A stretch of DNA of 64,000 nt. It comes from Streptomyces sp. WAC 01529 (GTDB lineage: Bacteria; Actinomycetota; Actinomycetes; Streptomycetales; Streptomycetaceae). The notes under the pieces are model-generated. The model was not told the origin of the DNA. It saw only the letters and a list, made by a program, of their open reading frames with translations, and made no database searches. Location: the NCBI RefSeq assembly GCF_003945545.1, contig NZ_CP029617.1:1403001-1467000 (forward strand), written 5' to 3'. The translations under genes and the position numbers were made by a program. Of this stretch, positions 47,978 through 55,500 are shown in pieces. Numbering within the stretch: the first letter of the stretch is position 1; each line of letters begins with the position of its first letter.

Positions 47978-49000
47978 TCAGTGGGGAACGCCGTACGCCC
48001 CGCGCGCCGCCGCCGCGTGGGCGGTGAACCGCGGATCCCTGGCCAGGCTCATGGCCCCCAGCACCGACGCGAACTGCGCGCCGGTCCGCGGGCCGACCAC
48101 GATCCGTTGCAGCGAGGGGTCGGTGAGGCACCAGGCGAGCGCGCACTCGGCCGGCGGACGGGAGGAGAAGGGGGACGGGAGCGACGCGGCGAAGCCTCGG
48201 GCGCCGGCCGCCAGCGCCGAGCGGGCCTGCCGCGGCAGCCGGGAACGCCAGTCGTCGGCGGCGAAACGGGTGTCGGGGCCGTACCGTCCGGCGAGGAAAC
48301 CGTAGGCGAGCGGCTGCATGCCCCAGACTTCCCAGCCTCGTCGGCGGGCGTGCGCCGCGGCGGGGACGGCGACCGTCCGGTTCACCGCGTGATGTTCCAT
48401 CTGGACGACGGGGCTCGCGGCGTGCGGCTGCACCTGCGCCCCTGCCCGCGCGTCCAGCTCCGCCGGCTCCGGCAGATACGGCACCAGGTCGAGCCGGTGC
48501 GTGGCCACGCCGACTCTGGTCCCCGGCAACGCGGAGGCCAGCTCGCCGAGCACCTCGGCCAGCACACCGTCCCGGAAGGCTTCCTCCGGCGGGTCCTTGA
48601 CCAGGACGGCGGCGGGCGGACCGACCAGTTCCGCCCCGGCGTCGATCTCCCTGCGCAGGGAGCCGACGCGCAGATCGCTGCGCGGGCCGCCGGGGCCGTG
48701 CGGGCGGCCCGGCTTCATCACCACCCGGAACGCGGCGCCGCGGCTGCGCTGCCACGCGGCGAGCCGGACGAGGCCGGAGCCCGCGCCATAGCCCGGTGCG
48801 GTGTCGACCCAGCGCACCCCCGCCCGGTAGGCGGCGTCCAGCACCTCGTCGAAGCAGTGGCTCGGCCTGCCCGGGTAGCCCGCGGGGCCGTCCGCCGCTT
48901 CCACCGGGCCGCTGAGGCCCCAGGTGCCGAGCACGATCCGCTCCTCGACGCACTCCTCTACCTGTACGTGCCGGTCGGCCGTCGGCTCACCGGCGGGCAT
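47978..49000 (-). CDS. Aldo/keto reductase family protein
   Basis: 340 residues. AKR barrel landmarks: IVLGTWGLSGP at the N-terminus, RWVDTAPGYGAGSG with catalytic Asp and Tyr, FRVVMKPGRP with the Lys, and LAWCLTDPSLQRIVVGPRTGAQ near the C-terminus (NADP phosphate region). The usual active-site His region reads AVLVKDPP, so the fourth residue may differ. The start overlaps the radical SAM gene 3' end by 14 nt, so the two genes form an operon. It is presumably a tailoring enzyme of the accessory pathway. Confidence 0.8.
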   Translation of the reverse strand: MPAGEPTADRHVQVEECVEERIVLGTWGLSGPVEAADGPAGYPGRPSHCFDEVLDAAYRAGVRWVDTAPGYGAGSGLVRLAAWQRSRGAAFRVVMKPGRPHGPGGPRSDLRVGSLRREIDAGAELVGPPAAVLVKDPPEEAFRDGVLAEVLGELASALPGTRVGVATHRLDLVPYLPEPAELDARAGAQVQPHAASPVVQMEHHAVNRTVAVPAAAHARRRGWEVWGMQPLAYGFLAGRYGPDTRFAADDWRSRLPRQARSALAAGARGFAASLPSPFSSRPPAECALAWCLTDPSLQRIVVGPRTGAQFASVLGAMSLARDPRFTAHAAAARGAYGVPH

Positions 49001-50618
49001 CGATCAGCTCACGCTGAGTCCAGTAGCGGGGTTCGCCCTCCTTGCGTTGCAGCAACATCAGGAGGAGCGACTGCGGCAGCCGGAGTTCCGTGCGGACCTG
49101 TTCCGTGCGTTCCCTCGCCCACGCCATCGCCTCCTCGGCGGGCAGCTCGGGCTCCCGCTCGACCAGGTCGAGCGACTCGTCGACGATGCGTACGAACTTG
49201 TCGTTGACCGTCGCCTCGAACGCGTCCAAGGCCCTCGCGACCTCCGGATCCCGCCCGGGCACGACGCGTCGCCACTCGTAGGTGATGGCCGACTGGAGGG
49301 TCGCGATGATGTTCATGTACTCGCGGAACGCGTCCGCCGCCAGCTCCGCCACTCTGCGTACGGTGTGGACGCGCGGGTCGCGGTAGCGCATCGTCATCCG
49401 GGTGCCGTGGTCGTCGACCACTCCGGCGCGGTTCATGACCCGGGTGATGGGTGCGCCGAAGTGCGGGTCGACCGCGCTGTTCACGGTCACCGGTTTGCAT
49501 TCGCCGATGGAGCGCAGGAACTCCATGTTGCGGCGCAACTGCCGGATGGACGAGTCGTAGTGGAACATCATGAAGCCGGGCTGGAAGGAGAGTCCCAGCT
49601 TCTTCACCAGCCGGACGGCCTGCGCGTTCTGGTCGGCCGACTGGCCCTTTCCGTAGAGCTTCAAGTCCTCGTCGACCCCGGACTCCAGGCCGATGAAGCA
49701 GTGCTGGAGGCCGCCCTCCATCAGGCGGGTGAGCACCGACTCCCGCGCGTTCTCGGCGCGGAAGGAGATGGTGAGACCGGCCGGCGCCCCGGCCCGGGAG
49801 AGCCGGTCCCCGAACTCCACCGCACGCTCGAACCCGACCTCGGATCCGCCGAAGAACTCGTCGTCGACGATGAGCAGTTCCAGCAGACCGAACCGTTCGT
49901 GCAGGTCCAGGACCTCGTCGGCCATGCTGTCGGCGGGCCGGCCGAGCCAGTCGCCGGAGGCCAGGCCCTTCCCGCCGCGCTCCAGGCCGTAGAACCTCGG
50001 GATGCTGCAGAAGTTGCAGCGGGCGTAGCAGCCGCGGCTGGTGGACATGGCGGCGAGGCCGTCGTTGTCGATGACCGCCTGGGTCAGGTCGCGGGCCGGG
50101 TTGCCGAGCAGGTCGACGTCGGTCACCCGCTGCACGCCTCTGCGGACGACGCCGCTGCCGCCGCGGGTGACCACCCCGGCCGTGGCCGTCCAGTCCGCCC
50201 CGTTCGCGATCGCGTCGGCGATGTCGGCGAGGGCCAGCTCGCCCTCGCCGCACACCACCGCGTCGACCACCGGCGCACTGGCCAGGATCCGGTCGGGGTA
50301 GAAGGAGACCGCGTGCCCGCCGACCACGATCGGCCCGGAGAACCCGCTTTCGCGCAGAAGCAGCGATATCTGCTCCACTTGCTCCGGAAAATGATTGAGC
50401 ACCACGGTGAAGCCGACAATGTCGGGTTTGCTTTGGATTATCTCGTCCGCCGTTTTCTGCACGGACCAGTCGTAAAGCATGCCGTCGATCAGAACGGCCT
50501 CGTGGTGACGGGCCCGCAGGCCCGCCGCGAGATAGCCGAGAGCCAGGCATTCGACCGGCTTCGAGAACTTGTGGAGCACATCCACGGGTGGTCGGACCAG
50601 AGCAGCAGTCACGGACAT
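48987..50618 (-). CDS. B12-binding-domain radical SAM protein
   Basis: 543 residues. The N-terminal cobalamin-binding Rossmann-like domain (about 1-150) has LALGYLAAGLRARHHEAVLI, IVGFTVVLNHFPEQV and GPIVVGGHAVSFYPD. The radical SAM centre is RGCYARCNFCS with Cys197, Cys201 and Cys204. The following barrel has ELLIVDDEFFGG and LQHCFIGLESG. Such enzymes often methylate unactivated carbon or carry out other radical chemistry. ATG 50618 follows GGGAG; an upstream frame to 50741 is unsupported. It is divergent from the main set of island genes. Confidence 0.9.
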   Translation of the reverse strand: MSVTAALVRPPVDVLHKFSKPVECLALGYLAAGLRARHHEAVLIDGMLYDWSVQKTADEIIQSKPDIVGFTVVLNHFPEQVEQISLLLRESGFSGPIVVGGHAVSFYPDRILASAPVVDAVVCGEGELALADIADAIANGADWTATAGVVTRGGSGVVRRGVQRVTDVDLLGNPARDLTQAVIDNDGLAAMSTSRGCYARCNFCSIPRFYGLERGGKGLASGDWLGRPADSMADEVLDLHERFGLLELLIVDDEFFGGSEVGFERAVEFGDRLSRAGAPAGLTISFRAENARESVLTRLMEGGLQHCFIGLESGVDEDLKLYGKGQSADQNAQAVRLVKKLGLSFQPGFMMFHYDSSIRQLRRNMEFLRSIGECKPVTVNSAVDPHFGAPITRVMNRAGVVDDHGTRMTMRYRDPRVHTVRRVAELAADAFREYMNIIATLQSAITYEWRRVVPGRDPEVARALDAFEATVNDKFVRIVDESLDLVEREPELPAEEAMAWARERTEQVRTELRLPQSLLLMLLQRKEGEPRYWTQRELIDARR

Positions 50619-50775
50619 AAACGCTCCCGTTGATCGCGGAAATATTGCGAGAATGCTGTGATGCGAGAGGGCTGACGAAGCGACGACACATGCTACCCGG
50701 GGCGCGCCCGAGGCAAACGGGATCTTCGCTCTCCCCGACATGGCGCAATGCTTTCCCTGACCGGATGTTTACTGC

Positions 50776-50805
50776 TTGACCTCCGGCCAGGTGGCGTCTT
50801 AGGGT
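50776..50805 (+). promoter_or_regulatory. Candidate vegetative promoter for the rightward island operon
   Basis: TTGACC at 50776-50781 and TAGGGT at 50800-50805 with an 18-nt spacer, 109 bp before the MFS start. It fits a Streptomyces HrdB-type promoter moderately. The 296-bp divergent gap (50619-50914) is AT-richer near the radical SAM start and holds no gene I can support. Confidence 0.45.
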
Positions 50806-50914
50806 CCCGAATCTGGCCAATGCGTATGACGCGGCCCACTGCGGAACCTCCGGCGGACGGTTCGCGGCGGAGGCCCGAAGGATCGCGCACGTAGACGGCG
50901 AGGGGGACGTATCA

Positions 50915-52210
50915 GTGGCTCACGAGCGTGCGGCTCTGTCCTCCACCCCCGAGCCCCCGCCGACCGACACGCGGGAAGTGCTGGGACTCCCCCGGCCCTT
51001 CTGGGTGCTCTGGTCGGGCACCCTCTGCAATCGCGTCGGTACGTTCGCCGCGCCCTTCCTGGTCATCTATATGACCGAGCGTCAGGGCATGTCGGTCGCC
51101 ACGGCCGGTCTGCTGATCACCCTGCAGGGCGCGGGGATGATGGTCTCGAACATCGTGGGCGGCTTCCTCGCCGACCGCTTCCAGCGACGGCTGGTGATCG
51201 CCTCCGGGCTGTTCCTCACGACCGTCGTGCTGCTCCTGCTGGTCGCCGCGGACACCGTCGCCCAACTCGCCTGCGTAGTAGTGCTGTTGGGCCTGGTGGG
51301 CGACCTGCACCGGCCCGGCCTGAACGCGCTCGTCGCCGACCTCGTACCGGAGAACCGACGGGTTCGGGCCTACAGCATGCTGCACTGGGCGAGCAATCTC
51401 GGCATCCCCGTGGCGGGCGTGGTCGGCGGCCTGCTGAGCCGGGACCACCTCCCTCTGCTGCTGGTGGCCGACGCGGCCACGACCGCGCTGTTCGGCGTTG
51501 TCGTGCTGCTGGGAGCGGTGGGCCGGCCCGCCGGGAGTGAGCCGGTGCCCGACAGGACCGAGGGGCTCGGCCCCGTGCAAGCAGAGGGCGTCGACCCGAG
51601 CGCCACCGGAAGCCGCCGCGATGTGCTCCTCAGGGATCCGCTGCTGCTCGGCTTCCTCCTGGTGACGTGCGGCGTGTTCGCCGTGTACTTCCAGAACTTC
51701 ACCACGCTGCCGCTCTCCATCGTCAACGGCGGCATGACGGCGGCCGACTACGGCTTCGCCATCGCGTGCAACGGCATCGTCGTCGCCGTATGCCAGCCGC
51801 TGGTGCTGCGGTTGATGGAGAAGCACTCCGAGACCACCGGGCTCGTCGTGTCGTACGCGCTCACCTGCGGAGGATTCGCCCTCACCGGGCTGGTCGGCAA
51901 CCTGCCGCTGCTCATCGTCACCGTGGTGGTGTGGAGCCTCGGCGAGATCGGCTTCACCTCCCTCGGCCCGGCTTTCGTCTCCCGGCTGGCACCCGAGCGG
52001 CTGCGCGCCCGCTACCAGGGCATCTACGGCAGCGGTATCAGCGCCGCCGCCCTGCTCGCTCCCCTGGGCGGCGCGTCCCTGTACGGGCTCGGACCCGGCG
52101 TGCTGTGGGGGACCTGCGCCGTCATCGGCGCCGCCGCCGTCGTGACGCAGCTCTTCATCAGCCGCGCCGCCGACCGCCGCCTGCCCGCCGCAGTGAAGGA
52201 GGCCGCGTGA
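50915..52210 (+). CDS. MFS transporter, probable exporter of the island product
   Basis: 431 residues with about 12 hydrophobic helices. FLADRFQRRLVIASGLFLT after helix 2 is the MFS loop signature, and the central loop (about 205-235) is polar. GTG 50915 follows AGGGGGA with 7-nt spacing. It overlaps the next gene as GTGA. As first gene of the rightward operon it likely exports or confers resistance to the product. Confidence 0.85.
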   Translation: MAHERAALSSTPEPPPTDTREVLGLPRPFWVLWSGTLCNRVGTFAAPFLVIYMTERQGMSVATAGLLITLQGAGMMVSNIVGGFLADRFQRRLVIASGLFLTTVVLLLLVAADTVAQLACVVVLLGLVGDLHRPGLNALVADLVPENRRVRAYSMLHWASNLGIPVAGVVGGLLSRDHLPLLLVADAATTALFGVVVLLGAVGRPAGSEPVPDRTEGLGPVQAEGVDPSATGSRRDVLLRDPLLLGFLLVTCGVFAVYFQNFTTLPLSIVNGGMTAADYGFAIACNGIVVAVCQPLVLRLMEKHSETTGLVVSYALTCGGFALTGLVGNLPLLIVTVVVWSLGEIGFTSLGPAFVSRLAPERLRARYQGIYGSGISAAALLAPLGGASLYGLGPGVLWGTCAVIGAAAVVTQLFISRAADRRLPAAVKEAA

Positions 52211-52941
52211 CCCTGGCCACCGAGCAGTTGAGCCAACTCCCGCAGTACGCACGGGAGTTACGGGACAGTCCGTTGCGGCACGTCACCATCCCGGAGCTGC
52301 TTCCGCACTCCCGCGCCCTTCAGCTCAGCGCCGAGCTGTCGGACCGGGCCGCCTTCGACGACGCGTGCGGTCTCGTGCCCACGGACCCGCGGGCGCTGGC
52401 GGAGACCAAGGGACGCCATGTGACCTTGCGCGAGTTCCGTGCCGCGCCCGCCGAGGAGCGCTACTACTGGATGGGATCGACCCGTTCGTGGTCGTACCGG
52501 CCGGGGCAGCGGAGGCTGGACGGCTCGTGCCCGCTCACCATGGCCGAACTCGCCGACCTCCTGGACTTCTTCCGCGCCGTCAGCGGCTCGCCCCTCACCA
52601 TGATCCGGGTCATGGGGCGGCAGTACGCCGAGGGCAACTTCATCGGCCCGCACAGTGAGGACCGGCTCGGCCGCGTGCTCAGCGGCCACCTCTTCCTCAC
52701 GCCCGGCTGGTCCGCCGCCGAGTCCGGCGGTCACCTGGAGATCCAGGCGGGCACCGGCCGGCCGCTCCGCATCCACCCCGACTTCAACACACTCACCGTC
52801 TTCGACGTGCGGACCGTGACACGCAAGTCCATCACCCGCGTCCGCGCGCCCACTCCGCTCCACGAGCTCCAGTTCTGGTGTTACGCCCAGAGCACGTCCT
52901 GGGCCACCGCGGAAGGGACTGCCGGACCATGCTCTGGATAG
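52207..52941 (+). CDS. 2OG-Fe(II) oxygenase-like protein with altered iron site and a TTA codon
   Basis: 244 residues. The middle resembles a prolyl-hydroxylase-type jelly roll: GNFIGPHSED with His149 and Glu151 at the HxD position, LSGHLFLTPGWSAAESGGHLEI, then FNTLTVFDVRTVTRKSITRV. The expected distal His is Lys207, and no convincing 2OG-binding Arg follows. So it may be inactive as an oxygenase or use another cofactor. Codon 18 is TTA (52258-52260), the rare bldA-decoded leucine. GTG 52207 is coupled to the MFS stop. Confidence 0.7.
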   Translation: MTLATEQLSQLPQYARELRDSPLRHVTIPELLPHSRALQLSAELSDRAAFDDACGLVPTDPRALAETKGRHVTLREFRAAPAEERYYWMGSTRSWSYRPGQRRLDGSCPLTMAELADLLDFFRAVSGSPLTMIRVMGRQYAEGNFIGPHSEDRLGRVLSGHLFLTPGWSAAESGGHLEIQAGTGRPLRIHPDFNTLTVFDVRTVTRKSITRVRAPTPLHELQFWCYAQSTSWATAEGTAGPCSG

Positions 52942-53765
52942 ACGACCTCGTATACCTCGACCCGGATTATCTGCGCACCAGGTTCCGGCCCGAGGCGCAG
53001 GGACTCGCACCGCGGGTGATCGCGACGGCGCTGACCGGCGCCAAGCCGCGGACCCGTGAGCATGTCCTGGCGCATCTCCCCGACGCCGACACCGACGCCG
53101 ACGCCACGGCCGCCACCGCTGATGTCCTGACGGCCCAGACCCAGGTGCTCTCCGTCTACTTCTGGGAGATCGTTTATCGCAAGCACCCCCAGATCTACCG
53201 GCTCTTCTCGGCCTGTCAGGCCGTCCCGCTCCATGAGGCGTTCCCGCTCGGGGAGTTGAGGGGGAAGGACGTCGTCGACATCGGCACCGGGACCGCCAAG
53301 GTGATCGGCCACCTCGCCCCCGTGGCCCGCAAGGTGTGGGGGTTCGACCCCGCCGGTCCGCTGCTGGACATCGCCCGGGACGCGTACCAGGACCAGCCGC
53401 ACGTCTCGTTCGGCATCGGCACCTTCGACGACATCCCGCTCGACGACGCCTCCGCCGACGCCGTGGTCTCCTGTTTCGCCTACCAGTCCTCCGAGGAGCG
53501 CGGCGGGCTGCGCGGCCTGGCCGAGATCCGCCGGGTGCTGCGGCCGGGCGGACAGGCCATGATCGCCGTCTCCAACTCCCGGACCGAGGCGTTCCTGCGC
53601 GCGCAGGGCATGGTCGAGCGGGTCACCCCGTCGCCGGTGGTGTGGAGCCGGCCGGCCGACGCGCCGCCCTTGCTCGACCGGCTCTTCGAGCTGGCCCATG
53701 TCCGCTTCGACGGCTCGCCCACGGCTGTCGGGGACCGCCTGCGGGTCTACGACTTCCCTCGCTGA
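52929..53765 (+). CDS. SAM-dependent methyltransferase
   Basis: 278 residues, class-I Rossmann fold. Motif I is VVDIGTGTAKVIGHLAP; VWGFDPAGPLLDIARDAY ends with the acidic adenosine-binding residue. Post-I ASADAVVSCFAYQSSEE and LAEIRRVLRPGGQAMIAVS match the family. The N-terminal 110 residues are helical and specific to this protein. ATG 52929 lies 13 nt inside the previous gene, so translation is coupled. The substrate may be the island peptide or a small molecule. Confidence 0.85.
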   Translation: MLWIDDLVYLDPDYLRTRFRPEAQGLAPRVIATALTGAKPRTREHVLAHLPDADTDADATAATADVLTAQTQVLSVYFWEIVYRKHPQIYRLFSACQAVPLHEAFPLGELRGKDVVDIGTGTAKVIGHLAPVARKVWGFDPAGPLLDIARDAYQDQPHVSFGIGTFDDIPLDDASADAVVSCFAYQSSEERGGLRGLAEIRRVLRPGGQAMIAVSNSRTEAFLRAQGMVERVTPSPVVWSRPADAPPLLDRLFELAHVRFDGSPTAVGDRLRVYDFPR

Positions 53766-53799
53766 CAGCCCAGCCGCCTCCCGAAGGAGAGCCCACACC

Positions 53800-55005
53800 A
53801 TGACGGCCACCACCCGGCACGCGATCCGGATCGCCGATCTCGGCGACGACTGGACCCGCCTCGCGGACAGCCTCTACGCGCTGCCCGCCTGGCTGGCCAC
53901 GGCCGAGCGCCCCGAGGTGGACCGCCACTATCTGGTGTTCGACGGCCACAGCGAGGGTGCCGAGCCGACCGGTGGCCTGGTGGCCTATCCGACCGGCCCC
54001 GACGGCTGGGTCTTCAACAACCCGCTGGCACTGCTCTCCCAGCCGCAGCCCTCACTCGTGCCCCATCTCACCGCCGACGAACGCCAGGTGCTCGAAGGAG
54101 CGCGGCCCCAGCTGTCCGAGGCGCTGGCCGAGCTGTACCCCACGCTGGTCAGCGTGTTGCCCGGCGGCTATCTGCCCGGCCTGCTGCGCGACCGGACCGC
54201 GGGACCGGAGGTGATCGACGAACTCCTGTGCGCACTGGAGGACTTGGCGGACCGTCAGGGCGCTCCGAGCGTCGCGGTGATGCACGTGCCCGAGGCCGAG
54301 GCCGCGGGGGATCTCGGCCAGGCTCTGCTCGCCCGGGGCTATCTGCCGTTCGCCGCCGTCGGCGACTGTGCGCTGCGCACTCCCTGGCAGAGCCTGGACG
54401 GCTATCTGGCGGATCTCCACACCGACCGCAGGCGCAAGTACCGCAGCGAGATGCGGGCCTTTGCGCGCGCCGGGATGGAGCTGCGCGAAATCCCGCTGGC
54501 TGAATTCGGCGAGGCACACGCTTCACTGCACACCCTGCATATGAAGCGGTACGGCCACGAAACGGACGACGCGGCCTCCATGCGGCTCATCGAATCCATC
54601 AAGAAGCACTTCCCGGACAGTGCGCGCGTGCTCCAGGCGGAACGGGACGGACAGCTCTGCGGATTCGTTCTCTTCTACGCCGTGTCGGGCGCTTACCACC
54701 CCAAGATGATCGGCATCGCGGAAGGCGAGAAAAAGACTTTCACCTATTTCAATCTCTGCTATTACGGGCTCATCCAGCTGGCCGTCGAAGAATCCGTACG
54801 GGAAATCTTCTACGGTCCGGAGGCTTACGCCGCCAAAGCTCTTCGGGGCTGCGCGCTGGACGTCCGGGTCAGTTATCTCCGCGTCCCGGATTCCGTGCGC
54901 GATCTCGCGGCACCGGTTGCCACCGTCCTCGATGCCGCCCGGCGCCGCGAACTCGCGTCGTACCCCTGGGCGGCCGGCCCCGCCTCCGTCACGGCACAGC
55001 CATGA
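53800..55005 (+). CDS. FemAB/GNAT-like acyltransferase (BioF2/DUF482 type)
   Basis: 401 residues. The C-terminal GNAT fold has DLHTDRRRKYRSEMRAFARAG, LHTLHMKRYGHETDDA, ERDGQLCGFVLFYAVSGAYHPKMIG and IQLAVEESVREIFYGPEAYAAKALRGC. This resembles the peptidogalycan/BioF2 acyltransferases related to FemX, some of which transfer aminoacyl groups. The N-terminal about 190 residues form a second, weaker GNAT-like lobe. ATG 53800 follows AAGGAGA. It may add an acyl or aminoacyl group to the precursor or product; this is inference. Confidence 0.75.
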   Translation: MTATTRHAIRIADLGDDWTRLADSLYALPAWLATAERPEVDRHYLVFDGHSEGAEPTGGLVAYPTGPDGWVFNNPLALLSQPQPSLVPHLTADERQVLEGARPQLSEALAELYPTLVSVLPGGYLPGLLRDRTAGPEVIDELLCALEDLADRQGAPSVAVMHVPEAEAAGDLGQALLARGYLPFAAVGDCALRTPWQSLDGYLADLHTDRRRKYRSEMRAFARAGMELREIPLAEFGEAHASLHTLHMKRYGHETDDAASMRLIESIKKHFPDSARVLQAERDGQLCGFVLFYAVSGAYHPKMIGIAEGEKKTFTYFNLCYYGLIQLAVEESVREIFYGPEAYAAKALRGCALDVRVSYLRVPDSVRDLAAPVATVLDAARRRELASYPWAAGPASVTAQP

Positions 55006-55143
55006 GCCACCCAGTCGCCCGATGACCCGCCGGCCAGGCGCCGGTGGCGGCACCGGGTGCGGAGGCCCTGCCTCCGCGGCACCGTCAGTGCGCGTCCGGA
55101 ACACTCCGGAGGCGCTTTTCCTCAGGTATCGAAGGAGAGACAG

Positions 55144-55335
55144 ATGGCGGATCTGCAGACCACTCCCGACCTCGAAGGGGTCGATGTCGCCGAGCTGATC
55201 GAGGCGATCAACGACCCGGCCAAGGCCCAGGGGCTCATGGACGCCCACGGGTGGACGCAGGACGACCTGCTCGCCCGCGCCGAGGCCGTCTCCAAGCAGC
55301 TGACCGCTGCCATCTCCAACGTCAACGTGGTCTGA
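55144..55335 (+). CDS. 63-residue acidic peptide, candidate RiPP precursor or carrier peptide
   Basis: Small ORF behind a strong GAAGGAGAGA. The first about 45 residues are acidic and helical (LEGVDVAELIEAINDP, DAHGWTQDDLLARAEAV). The C-terminus is VSKQLTAAISNVNVV, with no Cys and no obvious protease site; a core near the last 10-15 residues is conceivable. It sits between the acyltransferase and a radical SAM gene and is followed by a tandem repeat and large hairpin. Radical SAM, PhyH, methyltransferase and acyltransferase genes around it fit a modified peptide or a peptide-tethered intermediate. I do not recognise its family. Confidence 0.75.
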   Translation: MADLQTTPDLEGVDVAELIEAINDPAKAQGLMDAHGWTQDDLLARAEAVSKQLTAAISNVNVV

Positions 55336-55345
55336 CGTAGGTGAG

Positions 55346-55406
55346 GTGACGTCCTGACGCAGTGACGTCCTGACGCAGTGACGTCCTGACGCGGTGACGT
55401 CCTGAG
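55346..55406. repeat. 16-bp tandem repeat downstream of the small peptide gene
   Basis: Unit GTGACGTCCTGACGCA at 55346-55361, 55362-55377 and 55378-55393 (last with one change), plus a truncated fourth copy to 55406. It starts 11 nt after the peptide stop. Confidence 0.9.
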
Positions 55407-55415
55407 AAACACCGG

Positions 55416-55455
55416 CGGAGGGGCATGCCGCGGCGCGCCGCGGAGTGCCCCTCCG
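55416..55455 (+). terminator. Large hairpin between peptide and radical SAM genes
   Basis: 10-bp outer stem CGGAGGGGCA/TGCCCCTCCG (55416-55425 and 55446-55455) and an inner CCGCGG/CCGCGG stem (55428-55433 and 55438-55443) with a CGCG loop. It probably acts as a partial terminator or mRNA stabiliser so that the peptide is made in excess of downstream enzymes. Confidence 0.7.
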
Positions 55456-55500
55456 CTCCCCGGCCGGATTCACTTCGCAGCCTTTCGAAGGAAAACGTCT

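Noticed and set aside
55122..55412. Minus-strand frame across the peptide gene and tandem repeat
   Set aside because: Repetitive translation of the 16-bp unit; no ribosome site. The plus-strand peptide explains the region.
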